Positions 1 through 10,896 of a stretch of DNA of 64,000 nucleotides are shown here, one piece after another. The DNA is from Cadophora sp. MPI-SDFR-AT-0126 (taxonomy: Eukaryota > Ascomycota > Leotiomycetes > Helotiales > Ploettnerulaceae). A model generated the notes under the pieces. The model was not told where the DNA came from. It saw only the letters and a program-made list of their open reading frames with translations, and did no database searches. The stretch lies in contig JAGMVK010000013.1 in assembly GCA_020747065.1 (NCBI GenBank), forward strand, positions 558,001 through 622,000, in the 5' to 3' direction. The first letter of the stretch is position 1, and the number at the start of each line of letters is the position of its first letter. The translations under genes and the position numbers were made by a program.

Positions 1-543
1 CCATCTGCAACATCAGTCAAGCCCGTCCCATACAGCTCAGCTCCAGGTATTCCAGGCACGACCAGCCATTCCACAAGCTACTCAACCTCAACAGTGTACC
101 GTACAGCAGTCGAGTCTTCTCCAGCTGAGTACCCAACAGGCCCAGCATCCGTCTCGACCATGACCGTTATTCCCAAGCCCGAGAGCTCAGCCTCTTACCC
201 CGCAAGCGCAGTATCCCCTTCAGAAGGCCCAGCCACCTACCCAGTTGTCGGAACTGAAGAGCTAACTCCCAACTCCTCGCTCATCCCAGTCGTCAGCACT
301 GCCGCTATCCCAACATATCCAACTGCTGCCGCTGTCGTTCCATCTGGATACTCCAACGCCACTGCGACTTCGTCGGCTCAGGGCGCCGTTGGAACTGGAA
401 GCTCGACCTCCCTGGTCCTTTCTATCACTGGCTATCCAACTACCACACCAACTCTTATTTCAGCCAACGCTGGAAGTGTACTTGGTGTCAAGGCCTGGGG
501 AAAGGGCGTTATGGCCTTGATTGGTGCCGCTCTTGTGTTGTAA
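1..543 (+). CDS. GPI-anchored Ser/Thr/Pro-rich cell-surface protein, 3' part
   Basis: The reading frame is open from the first base of the window, so the 5' part of the gene lies outside. The visible 180 residues are almost entirely Ser, Thr, Pro, Ala, Tyr and Val, typical of an O-mannosylated, extended wall-protein stalk. The last ~20 residues form a hydrophobic tail (VMALIGAALVL at the C-terminus) after a small-residue stretch (SANAGS), the layout of a GPI-attachment signal. I therefore infer a GPI-anchored cell-wall or plasma-membrane protein. Any N-terminal signal peptide or catalytic domain is not in view, so its specific function cannot be named. It is convergent with the next gene. Confidence 0.7.
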   Translation, partial: PSATSVKPVPYSSAPGIPGTTSHSTSYSTSTVYRTAVESSPAEYPTGPASVSTMTVIPKPESSASYPASAVSPSEGPATYPVVGTEELTPNSSLIPVVSTAAIPTYPTAAAVVPSGYSNATATSSAQGAVGTGSSTSLVLSITGYPTTTPTLISANAGSVLGVKAWGKGVMALIGAALVL

Positions 544-1049
544 AAGGGCGATCGATTGCTGTGAACCGAGGCGTGGCAGGGCGAGGGGACGTTAGCTGAA
601 TGTCCAGGGGTCGTGTATTGAATGTACATAAAAATAGAGTCAGTAACACAATACAGAACATACTATAGATCGTTTCGGTCTTACATAGTGCTCTTTCGAA
701 TGCAATCAAAATAAACCACAATGGTCAAGGAAATCACCGCAAGATACCTTGTAAAAAGGGGCGAAATCAATTCACGGTCAACGATGGCTGGCACAATACT
801 TAGCTTGTCTTAACTTTCGAACACTGATTGGGCCAATCTTGAAACGATGCCAGAGTCGACTGTCCTTTTGCCACATTAAGATCACATCCCAATAACAAAC
901 CTATTTTTCAATTTATGTCTAAGGTAATAGAGATGAGACATAGGTCAGAGTGAGTAACATGAACGCATTCAAGTATCAGCTCGCCGAGCTACATTTTCAT
1001 AATCATAAAGCCATGCATCGCTACTTCGTAACCTAGAAGAGCCCTAGAT
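544..1049. other. Intergenic region between convergent genes
   Basis: About 500 bp between two convergent stop codons, expected to hold both 3' untranslated regions. It is A/T-richer than its neighbours. I see no coding signal, tRNA or repeat. Confidence 0.6.
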
Positions 1050-1842
1050 CTAATTGAGAAACTTGCTAGCCATCGACAACAGGCCAGAAGCTCCGCTCGA
1101 TCCGCCCCCTCCTTGCATTTGACTCTTCATATACATCTTGAGAGCCATCTCGCCGGCCTTCTGGACGGTAGACTCCTTGCTAGCATTCGAGACATTACCT
1201 TGGGAAGACTGGTTGTCGAATAGCTTGCTAGCTTCGGCCATCGCCATGCCGACAAATGCATTTTGCGAGTTTCCTTGCTGGGTATTGCCTGATCCACCGC
1301 CAGAGAACATCTTCAGAGCTTGCATAGCGGCTGCAGCTCCCATAGAGCCGGAATCAGCTTGGCCACCACCTCCACTGCCGAAGAATTGTTGGTGAGATTG
1401 AACGGCATCTGTTGAGGTTATGTTAGCTGATCGTGGGGAGCTTTCAGGAAGCTGACTTACCTTGCTCATTGAGATTGGAATTAGCGATGCTCTGCTTGTT
1501 CTGGCCAAGAGAGCTTAGGATGTTGGAGAAGAGCGACGAGTCTCCAGAGCCACCGGCATGTCTCTCAGCATGCTCAGCAGCGCCGCTCAGATCATCGTCA
1601 TCCCCGCCTCCGTATCCTGCTCCTCCGCCGTAATTATTGTGTCTTCCCTGCTCAACTGGACGGCCGGAGTATTCGTTCTCCCCTCCATCATAGCCTCCTT
1701 GTTGACGGCGTCCTCCATCATCTCGTCCCCCGTAGCTTTCTTCATTGTCTCGGCCGCCATAACCACCTTCCTGGCGTCTCTCATCTCCATAGCCTCCACC
1801 TTGGCCAGACTGGTCGTTGTCGTAGTAGTCTCTTGCAGACAT
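1050..1842 (-). CDS. Glycine-rich cytoplasmic protein ('beta-flanking protein'-like)
   Basis: Two exons (1842-1461, 1408-1050) joined by a 52-bp intron with donor GTAAGT, branch GCTAAC and acceptor CAACAG give 246 residues. The first ~85 residues are low complexity, with repeated GGY, GGR and YGG units mixed with Asp, Glu, Arg and Gln. The C-terminal half is Ala/Gly/Ser/Met-rich and probably helical (e.g. MGAAAAMQALKMF, AGEMALKMYMKSQ). There is no signal peptide or membrane segment. From memory the C-terminal part resembles a family annotated in filamentous fungi as beta-flanking protein, of unknown function; that name is a recollection, not a computed match. The RGG/GYGG-like N-terminus suggests a disordered, possibly RNA-associated segment (inference). 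Confidence 0.8.
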
Positions 1843-2299
1843 GTCTGGACGATCGATTAGCGGGGTAATCCAAACGTAAATACAGACAAGTAACAGTTGT
1901 GCCTACTAGATTTGACTCAAATACTTACTGATGAATTTTATTACCTGTAATTTGGTCTTGGCTTTAACAGTTTATAGTTGACAATGTCTTTCGTAGGCTT
2001 TCTGAGTTATTAATTGAGAAGTGAGTTATTCGGAGTCAAGACGTTCGAGGTATGATGACGAAGCTGTGGTGGGGTTGTTTCGCTAATTGGCTCACTCCAA
2101 GGCCCCTGCCGATGATCTCACACTAGTGAAAACGTCCCCTTTTCCCCTGCCGAGCCCTTGGCATTTATTAATTCTGATATTACCTTGGTAGAGTGAGTAG
2201 TTGACTTTTGTACTGAACAGTCATTTCGAGGGCATAGACAATGATTTTGAACTATGAGCTAAGTATAGTGTCGGGCCTGGTAGCAATGGTCTATATCGT
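1843..2299. other. Upstream region of the glycine-rich gene / 3' region of the palmitoyltransferase gene
   Basis: This 457 bp holds the promoter and 5' UTR of the minus-strand gene ending at 1842, and the tail of the minus-strand gene whose stop codon is at 2300. It has several short A/T-rich stretches. I see no gene or repeat. Confidence 0.5.
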
Positions 2300-3660
2300 T
2301 CATGTCTGCTCAAAGGCTCTCGCCTTCCGCCTCCTGAGTAACTCTCCTAATGGGATATCATCTTCAGAGAGGACCTCTGCATCTTCATCGACCCCGTAAT
2401 CGTGCAAAGTATCTCCGTCTCTATTAGTCCATCTCTTCTGTGCTTCCGTACGGGCAGCTTCTTCCTCGTCATTCTCACTCTCCCCTTCACTCTCTGATTC
2501 TTCATCCTCGCTTTCTTCCTCACCATCCTCCATCCGTTTCCATCTCTTGTGGTCTTGCTGCTGGCGCTTCCTGAAAGCCGCCATCTCCTCTTCAGGGGTA
2601 CCATAAACCCTCTCGTCCTCTTTTTGTCGCTCGATCCTTTCGCCTCTTGACATCTTGTCCGGATCAGGCGGCGGCCAGACTTTGTCTGCATCTTCAAAGC
2701 CGTTGACTTCCCAATTTCCGGCACTTTCAACTCTCGGTCCTCCACCAAATGGCATGAACCACATCAAGACATTCTTTGTGCCCATTGCCTGGCAAAGATT
2801 ATTCCAGACTCCGATATCGTATGGGAATTCTTGGTGTTGAATCCGCATTCGTTGCCCACCACTCGCGTAGACATATCCATTTGTTCTTAATGACCGGTCT
2901 ACAAGAGCTTCATGTCGCTCAATCTCCCAGCTTTCGATCATTGTAGTATTGATTACCAGACCCCATCCAGCTCGGATGAGAAGGATCCCAAGTGCAAAGA
3001 GTGTGAAGCTGTTGACCACAGACAAAACAAATAAGTGTATCATGGCCCATACCGGGGGTCCGAGATATGACGGAAGGCTGCGGTTATCCCATATTACCAT
3101 CAATCGTATATAAAGGTGGTATGCAAGGATCGACATGGAGACTACGGCATAGAAGACGAAGCGGTAGAAGTGTGGGAAGGTTGTATGGGAAACACAATTC
3201 GTAGTCCATGGACAATGGTGGTCCATTTTCGGGATGCATCTGTAAAGCATGAGCGGTGGCCCATCTGTAAGATGCCTATGAACTAAGAAGCTTACCTTCC
3301 GCACTTCCTGCAGTGATGGGCCCTGGGCGGCTTCACTGCATCACACTTCTTGCACCATCTTAACTTCCTGTCAAATGTCAAGACACTCCCGTCTGCTTCG
3401 TTTGCCTCCCTAACTGGAGCAACCGTGTCCACCCATCCTTTCCTTCCCGGGTCCGTTGTACATGCACGCCAATAACACCACCATATTGCAGCAATAAAGA
3501 TATTGAACCACACAGCCTGCTTTTGGCTCAGGGGTTCAGGTTCGATATAATAGAATAGTACTTGAGAAGAATAACTGAGAAACGATATGAGAAGCGCAAC
3601 AAATGGTATGGCGATCTGCTCGGAGGCAGGCAAAACGAATGGAAGGCTCAGACCCGGCAT
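2300..3660 (-). CDS. PFA4: Palmitoyltransferase, DHHC type (Pfa4-like)
   Basis: Exons 3660-3296 and 3239-2300, with a 56-bp intron, encode 434 residues. The cysteine-rich zinc-binding domain has CKKCDAVKPPRAHHC and RKCGR just before the splice and CIPKMDHHCPWTTNCV after it, with the catalytic DHHC near residues 128-131. There are two membrane segments before the domain and two after (near 145-165 and 180-205), giving the usual four-helix DHHC topology at the ER or Golgi. It transfers palmitate to cysteines of client proteins; yeast Pfa4 modifies chitin synthase Chs3. The C-terminal ~130 residues are highly acidic and charged. The start at MPGLSLPFV is preferred because it sits just before the first membrane helix. 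The frame stays open upstream to about 3951, with further ATGs, so a longer N-terminus is possible. Confidence 0.88.
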
Positions 3661-4300
3661 ACCTGGTCGTCGAAGAGCCACAAGTTGAGAGATGTTGGCA
3701 TGATGCAGCCTCGCAGCCTTGCGATGAAAAACTTCCAGCCCGCCCGGACAATTGATTCGGCTCAAAATCAAGCCGACAACCATGCCATACGGCCCCCCTT
3801 TCGCTTCGGACGATTCCTGCTGAGTCAACATCGGACCTGCTACTTGTAATTGGCTCGAGGGCCGACGGCGCAACATCACGCCGGTCAACGAAGGAGAGAT
3901 TCTCGTCCGGCCTTCGCAATCGCTTGCGCATCTCAAGCCTCTTCGTCTCAATGTGGCTTAATAGAAAATGTGTCAATCGGATATTGCAAACCGGTCTCAC
4001 AGCTTTCAGCCTACAAGAGAGAGGTGCGATGAAGAAGGCCACACGGCGTAATTATCTGTGCGTAGGTAGTAGTTGATCCATAATTCTTTCTCTTCTGGTC
4101 TTTCCTTACGTCACTGAAGCATCAAGTCCATTCTGTTTTCTCTGTATAAAGTAGTTATCGTTCGTCCTTGAAATTTTTGCCACAAATCATCAAGTCTTCA
4201 CTTTCAACTATATTCCCTGCCAATTGAACCAGTCACAATTGAAGATCCGTACTCTACGCATCAACGGAACCTTGTTTTTACGCCACATTTTCATACTTTC
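3661..4300. other. Divergent intergenic region between the palmitoyltransferase and MFS genes
   Basis: 640 bp separate the two divergent start codons. The half nearer the palmitoyltransferase is still open in its frame and may be 5' UTR or an N-terminal extension. The half nearer the transporter is pyrimidine- and A/T-rich and contains a TATA-like element. Confidence 0.5.
4145..4150 (+). promoter_or_regulatory. TATA-like element upstream of the MFS transporter
   Basis: A TATAAA hexamer lies about 150 bp upstream of the transporter start codon, followed by CT-rich leader sequence typical of fungal 5' UTRs. It is assigned by position and sequence only. Confidence 0.4.
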
Positions 4301-6214
4301 ATGACAAATATGAACTCCCCTCCAGCTGCTCATTTGGGCCAAGAGAAGCCCGACCCAGTCCTACCATCTCCATCAAGCGCCAGTCTATCAGATGGCAACC
4401 AGTCAACAGACCTACCTCCTCTTGAGAAAGCCCAACCCGTCTTCAAGCCAACGAGAGGGTTCTTACTCGCCTTCTCCTCAATATGTATTATCACTCTTGC
4501 AGCCGCTCTTGATGCAACATCCCTCAGTATAGCGCTTCCCATCATCACCGAGAAGCTCAAGGGAACAGCCATCGAAGCCTTCTGGTCTGGAACTTCGTTC
4601 TTGTTGACTTCGGCCGTCTTCCAACCAGTGATTGCTGGTCTCAGCCATGTATTCGGTCGAAAAGAAGTAGGTATTTGCTCTGAGCTAAACGGAATCTGCT
4701 AACATTGCTCAGTTGATGTTCGCTTCTATAGTATTCTTCTTCGTTGGGTCCGTTGTGGCTGCTTTAGCCGAGAATTTCACAATGATGCTTGTTGGCCGAT
4801 CGATTCAAGGGATTGGTGGCGGTGGGATCATGTCACTTGGTGAAATCCTCGTCACAGATCTTGTACCACTTGCCGCTAGAGGAGGTACGCATACATACCG
4901 TTACTCCTTTCTACGACCCATACTAACGTTTGCCAGCCTGGTTTGGGTATCTCGGAAGCATGTGGGCAATCGGTAGTGTCACAGGCCCACTGATGGGAGG
5001 AGCTTTTGCGCAAAACATCAGTTGGCGTTGGATCTTCTGGATAAACGTGCCTATAATTGCCGTTGGAACCGTCGCCATCGCCATGTTCCTGAGGCTCAAC
5101 AGGACCCCCGGCGAGCTTATCGAAAAGGTCAAAAACTTTGATTGGATCGGATCCGTTTTCTTTGTCGCCTCAAGTGTCTCCTTCCTCATTCCATTGACTT
5201 GGGGCGGAATTATGTACGAATGGACATCTTGGAGAACACTTTTCCCCCTGTTGATCGGTTCTGTTGGTGTCATTGGATTTGGAGTTTACGAATACTGGCT
5301 CTCTAAGCGAGCTTTCGATTCTGAAGGCAGTGTCCTCCCGGGCAATCACACTGAGCCCATCATTCGATTTACGATCTTCAATAATCGAACTATGCTCATT
5401 ACCTACCTCGAAACACTCATACACGGCATTGTCCTCTGGTCACTTCTCTACTTCCTCCCTTTGTACTACGAGGCTGTTCAAGGCTATACACCCATCATCT
5501 CGGGGGTTGCCATCCTTCCGGAAACAAGTTTCGTTGCTCGTAAGTCCCAAGCCCAACTTAACAAATAAAATCCAAACTTCTAACAACCTCCCAGCAATGT
5601 CCGTAGTCGTCGGTATCATCTGCGCCAAAACAGGCCGCTACAGATGGGCCATCTACACCGGCTGGTTCCTCACAACAATGGGCGCGGGTGTATTGATCCT
5701 CCTCGGCCCAAGCACATCGATCGTCTCCTGGATTTTCCTCAACTTCCCCATCAGCATCGGCACAGGCATGCTCTTCCCCGCCATGGCCCTCGCCATCCAA
5801 GCTGCAGGCCGTCAAGAGGATGCCGGACACGCCGCAGCCTTCTACTCATTCACTCGTGTCTTCGGACAATCCCTCGGCGTCGCCATCGGCGGTGTAATTT
5901 TCCAGAACCAGATCAAAATCAAGCTGCAAGGCTACGAACTGCTTGCGCCGCTCGCGGATGCGTATAGTAAAGATGCTACGGCGCTGGTTGGGATCATCAA
6001 GACGATGGAGGAAGGGCTTGAGAAGACGCAATTGATCCAGGCATATGCGGATGCGTTGAAGATCATTTGGGTTGTAATGTGTGCTCTGAGTGCTGTGGGT
6101 TTGGTAGCGAGTTTAGCGACGAAGGGGTACTCGCTTAACCAGGAGCACAAGACACTTCAGGGGTTCAAAGATAAGGAGAGGTTGGCTGATCCGGAGAAGA
6201 GTGAGAGCGAATAG
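4301..6214 (+). CDS. MFS drug/metabolite transporter, DHA2 (14-helix) type
   Basis: Four exons (4301-4666, 4713-4884, 4937-5539, 5595-6214) with introns of 46-55 bp encode 586 residues. A cytoplasmic N-terminus of ~50 residues is followed by many hydrophobic helices. Diagnostic motifs are [11 protein letters not shown] in helix 1 (DHA2 motif D1), [12 protein letters not shown] (motif A/B region) and [14 protein letters not shown] (motif C of proton antiporters). The length fits the 14-helix class of proton-coupled multidrug and toxin efflux pumps. A substrate cannot be inferred; no biosynthetic backbone gene is adjacent. The C-terminal tail is short and charged. The ATG start is preceded by a CT-rich leader and a TATA-like box. 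Confidence 0.92.
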
Positions 6215-6934
6215 ATGCTCACGCATCTCAATTGTTCGAATTTGGTTTGGGCAACTAGCTTGCCTTAATGTTCCCCGAGTAGCATGGTCATGGTTGCTAT
6301 AAACAGATTGGTGGCGAGATGGACAGGGCTTTCGGCATAGCGAGGCGTTCAGGTAGATGGACAAGTATAGAGTGGACTGTACAACAGGGCACATATAGAT
6401 TTAGACAGACACACTCAGCTTAAAATAATGTAATCATTGATCCAATTCATACCAATTTCTACTTCGATCCGAATTTATGTGTGATTTCAATTCCAAGTCT
6501 CTAAAATTCCTTCATCGCATGTTGAGCCAATAGCTATGAATACCAGAGGTCACACTCGCAACATGCACAAACCAAGGTGGAAGCATTAAGACTCAAGGCT
6601 TTCTCATACATATCATCAAATTCTATTTACGTTCCCCAGCCTAAGTCCCTAAGCCGCTCACCTGCATAGCAGGTAAGCAGTGCAAGAAGAAAACTCATAC
6701 AAAAAAAACCCATGCTCTATCACTCTCATCATCATCCATCCATCAACGATATCGATCCATGCTTGATATAATCCACTTCCGCGAAAAGAACCTTGTCAAA
6801 GTCATATAGCTCATCTATGCATCAACGCTCGATTTTCCCAGGAAGCAAAAAGGTGACCAATTTTAAGCATGCCAATCAACGCTCGTGAGCATCCACCTCC
6901 ACAATAGCCAGTTAGGTCAATGAGAAACATTCGT
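6215..6934. other. Intergenic region between convergent MFS and myosin I genes
   Basis: 720 bp between two convergent stop codons. The part next to the myosin gene (6640-6930) carries CATCATCATC and similar short runs, likely its 3' UTR. I see no coding signal, tRNA or repeat of note. Confidence 0.5.
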
Positions 6935-9900
6935 CTACCAATCTGCCTCTTCGTCCCTATCGCGTTGCATAGCACTCTGTCTCGCCTTCAGCGCTTCAGC
7001 CAATCCGCCTGCGAAGCTGGGAGTTGGAGTGCTTCGACCACTATCAGTGCCATTGACACTCAAGCCAGAGTCGCGGGGTGCAGGAGGAGGTGCTGGCTTA
7101 CGACCTCCAGCTGCGGGTCGCTTTGCTGGAGGGGCAGGAGGTGTTGGCTTGGCGCGGACAACGGGGCCGTGACCATTTGATTTTGCCGCCGCTGGTGGGG
7201 GCGGAGGAGGCATCGGTCGAGCAGCTGGGGCAGCTGGCGGTGGCGGCGGTGCTTCTTCTTTAAGATACGCTGAGGGAGCCCAACCTTGTTGCCCTGAGGG
7301 GTGCTTTGCAAGCCACCATCCTGTACGTACGTTAGTATGCGAATAAGGCTTGAATACCACGGAAACTCACCATTGTTTTCCTTTTGGAGGATGGTTACAA
7401 GCTCATCCTTTGCCATCGTAATCTCATTGGCACTCTGGCCATTGAAGTCATAAAGGACTCTGTATTGTGGTTCTCGCGGAGGTGCAGCAGCTGCGGGGGG
7501 AGCTGGAGGTGGAGGCGGCGGAACAGACCTGCCAGATGATGCTGAAGGGTTGTTGCGTGTGTGATTGGGCATGGATACAGCAGCAGGAGCTGCGGGCATA
7601 TTTCGTCCTTGGGTAGCTCCACCATTTGCCTGAGCAACCGGCTTAGTATTCCGGTTGGTATTGGAAAATTTGGACGGCCTGCCACCAGGTCCGCCTGGCT
7701 TGATAAGTTTGCCCTTAGTAAATGGTTTCGCAGCAACGGGTTTGCCTTTGGGCATTGGTCTTGACACGGAATTGGGAGGTTCTCCCCCTTTCGTATGGAT
7801 GGCACCACTCTTATAGAAATCCTGCTCTGTAGGCGAATCCTTGACGACTTTGATGACTTGCATCTTACCAGGCTTTTTAGCGTACTCGATCGAGTCAGAA
7901 ATTTTGAGGCTGAAACCACCTCCTGGAATGGCCATTGACATATATGTAAAAAGCTCGGTCTTGAGCACGCAATTCAGCAATGGATCTGCTTCTTGTGGGG
8001 AGCCGACACCAAGCGAGAACCAGTCATCTCGACAGGTCGAGGTGCCTACAAATTTGATGGCACCAAGCGGAATCGATCGCTCGACAGCGACTTGAACCTG
8101 CTTGTTTACAAGATGCTGCGAGATGATATAGAACTTGCTCTGTGTCAAGACCAAAATTCGAGGACTGGCTTTACTCGAGCGTCCAAATTTCGTCTCCAAT
8201 ATTTCGCCTCGGCAAGAGAATAGCACTTTTTCATTTGCCGAGAGGTTGATCGCATTCCGTATCCGAGAACCAGGGCCACTGGTGGCGGCAATCCCCAGAT
8301 AGTCTCCCATGAAACGTCTCGAGCCGAGAAGACTCATTCGTCTTCGCTCTTTGCGGCCCTGTAAAACCTTGTGACCACGATCTCTGAGCGCAAGAAACTC
8401 AGCACCGACTCGCTTCTTTCTCCACATTCTCTGGATACGTGTTGCGGCCTCGATACGGATTCGGAGGAAAGCTCTCCAGACCCGCTGGATTCTAATGGCC
8501 ATGTTGTGCCAATATCTATCACGCATGTGCTCTAGAGCAAACAGTGTCTCTGGCGCTTTGATAAATGCCTTCGTTACACCCATCTGAAACTCCTCGACTG
8601 GAATACTCGTATCTTTCAGGATTTGCTTCGCACCTGATTTTGCATCTCCTGTCCAGGTGTAGTCGCCGGCGTACGAAGTCTGAGGAGAAAGAAGATAAAA
8701 TCGCTCCACAAACTTATCAAAAGTCTGTCGGTATGCGAATCCAGCACGCCTAATTCTGACGTTTTCTTGCAGACCAAGATACTTGATCTGATGCATCACG
8801 TTTGGAACGTTATATTCCGTTGGAGACTTGTTCTCATTGGGTTTAATCGTTCGAATGTAAGAAGGCTCGGCTTTCATCAGCGTCGCTACAAGATCGTTTG
8901 CAGATGCTTTGATCTTATCTCCGGCGGAAGGAGGCTGCTTTCTGTTGTCCTGGTCGACCTGGTGAGGGAATAGAGTGTGTACGAATTCGTTTTGGCTGTT
9001 GCCGAAAAGGTTGAGAAGGCCCTTCAGAAGTTGGTCTTTGTTCTTATCCGTTATGCCATCAACCGTGTAGGCTACATCTCCAGCGTAATGCTTGATGATG
9101 AAATTACCTTGACGAGGCGTGAGATGGGGATTCGACATTCCATTGATAGCTGTCATGAAGGTTCGATCGCATGCAGCAGGATCTGCGTGAGCAGTCTTCG
9201 TGGCATCCTTCATAGCAGAGAACACACCAGGCGGCCTTGTGGATTCGATCAAGTCGCACACAATCTTGTTATCGAAATATGTGATAGGGGTCCACTTGAT
9301 CTGCTCTCGCGCATATTCCTCTTGCTCGGTCTTCAATGTCAGTTGAATGAAGATTTGTTGAAGCTTCTCATTGACGTAATTAATGCATAGCTGTTCAAAA
9401 CTGTTCTTCTCGAAGATCTCAAAGCCGTAGATGTCAAGAATACCAATGGAGTTCGCAGTCGCTGCGCGAGCCTTCAGGGAAACATTAACCCGCTCCACAA
9501 TCCAATCAAAGAGGTTGTTGTAGAGTGCCTTGGCAAGAGCATCTCTGGTGGCCAAAGCTTGTGCAGGATTTGCTGGAGACTCGATGATCTCCCCGTTTCG
9601 AGGAGTAAGAATTCGGATGGTGATGGCCTTGATGACATCCGCTGGCTCCACTTCAAGCAGATATGCTAGGAAATCCACAACAGATTGGTCGACCACTTCA
9701 GCATAGCCGTCTTTGTCTTCCCTGAAGCCAATATTGCCTGTCCATAAAATAGCAGCCAAAACTCGGAAAATCTCATCCTGTTCTTGCTGGGACAAGCCGA
9801 TGATGTTCATAGCTTGTAGCGTATCATTCCACTCGGCAAGATCATCGATTCCATCAACGTCCAAGCACTTCGAATTACTTGTGTAGGCATATGTACTAGG

Positions 9901-10896
9901 TCCCTGGATACCAAAATTTTGCTTGTAAGTGCTTGATGCTCCCTTTGTAAACTGGTAGAAAATGTGGAAATTTCGCTCGTTCTGGATCTGTCCAACAACT
10001 CTCGACTTTTCCAGCAGGTAATTGGTGATATCTGCACCAACAGGTTCACCTTGCGCGTTAAACTGCAATTGTAAGTACTTGCCGAATCTGGAGGAGTTGT
10101 TGTTTCGCAGCGTCTTCGCATTTCCGAAAGATTCCAACAGGGGATTCGTAGCCAGAACCATATCCTTGGTCTCTTGAATTGAAGAATTGCCGCCTCCAGA
10201 GACGTTCGCAATATATTGCATAATCCGCTTTGCAGCCTCTGTCTTTCCAGCTCCCGACTCTCCCGAAATGATTACACATTGATTGTCCTTGTAGGCTTTC
10301 ATGTTATAATAGGCAGACTCGGCAACCGCGAAAACGTGAGGGGGCATCTACTGAGATTTAGCTGGAGGGGTTCGAAGGTCCAAGCAGGTCATCACAAACT
10401 TCCAGACGGTTCTTCCCCCTGTAACTGTCCAGGACAGTCTCTGTGTATATCCCCACTGCAACAAATATCAGCGGTTATAACTCAATTCCCCAACTGTTAC
10501 ACTTACAATCCCGGAAGGGGTTGACAGAAACCAACACGTGCCCAATATATGTCTATCAGATGTCAGCAAGAATTGCCCAATGCGATGGTGTTTCGGATTC
10601 CGGATGTCATACATAGATCTCTGCATTCTCGAAGCGTTTCTTGAGATTGTCGTTTATGGCTTCGTTTGTTACTTTACTGATCAGAGTAAGATCCGACACC
10701 CCAACCTCCTTCTTCTTGGTTGTATCAAATGCCGCCTTCTTGATGTTGGGTTTCGAGCTTCCTGAAGCCGCTGCACGACCAGCACCTGGGTTCGCGGCTT
10801 TATCGCCCTTCGGTCTTCTACTTATACCCTACGGTAAGACTGCTGTTAGCTAGATATCCTTGGAGATACAAATTGGGGCCGCTGATAGTTTACCAT
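6935..10896 (-). CDS. myoA: Class I myosin (MyoA / Myo1 / Myo5 family)
   Basis: Six exons: 10896-10894 (ATG only), 10828-10613, 10552-10507, 10455-10400, 10347-7371 and 7320-6935, for 1227 residues. The basic N-terminus [11 protein letters not shown] matches fungal MyoA. The motor domain has P-loop GESGAGKT near 136-143 and [25 protein letters not shown]. Next come IQ-type segments ([21 protein letters not shown]), the basic TH1 lipid-binding domain, a Pro-rich TH2-like region, an SH3 domain split by the last intron ([11 protein letters not shown]) and a C-terminal acidic motif ending DRDEEADW that binds Arp2/3. It drives actin patch dynamics, endocytosis and polarised growth at the hyphal tip. 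The TEDS-rule position, 16 residues before DALAK, is glutamate (RNGEIIES), whereas Aspergillus nidulans MyoA has serine there. Confidence 0.96.

Noticed and set aside
3661..3951. N-terminal extension of the palmitoyltransferase
   Set aside because: The frame is open but its translation is Arg/Ser-rich and unlike the family, and its outermost start is a TTG; the ATG just before helix 1 fits better.
4301..6214. MFS transporter as part of a secondary-metabolite cluster
   Set aside because: Neighbours are a palmitoyltransferase and myosin I; no synthase, P450 or regulator is adjacent.
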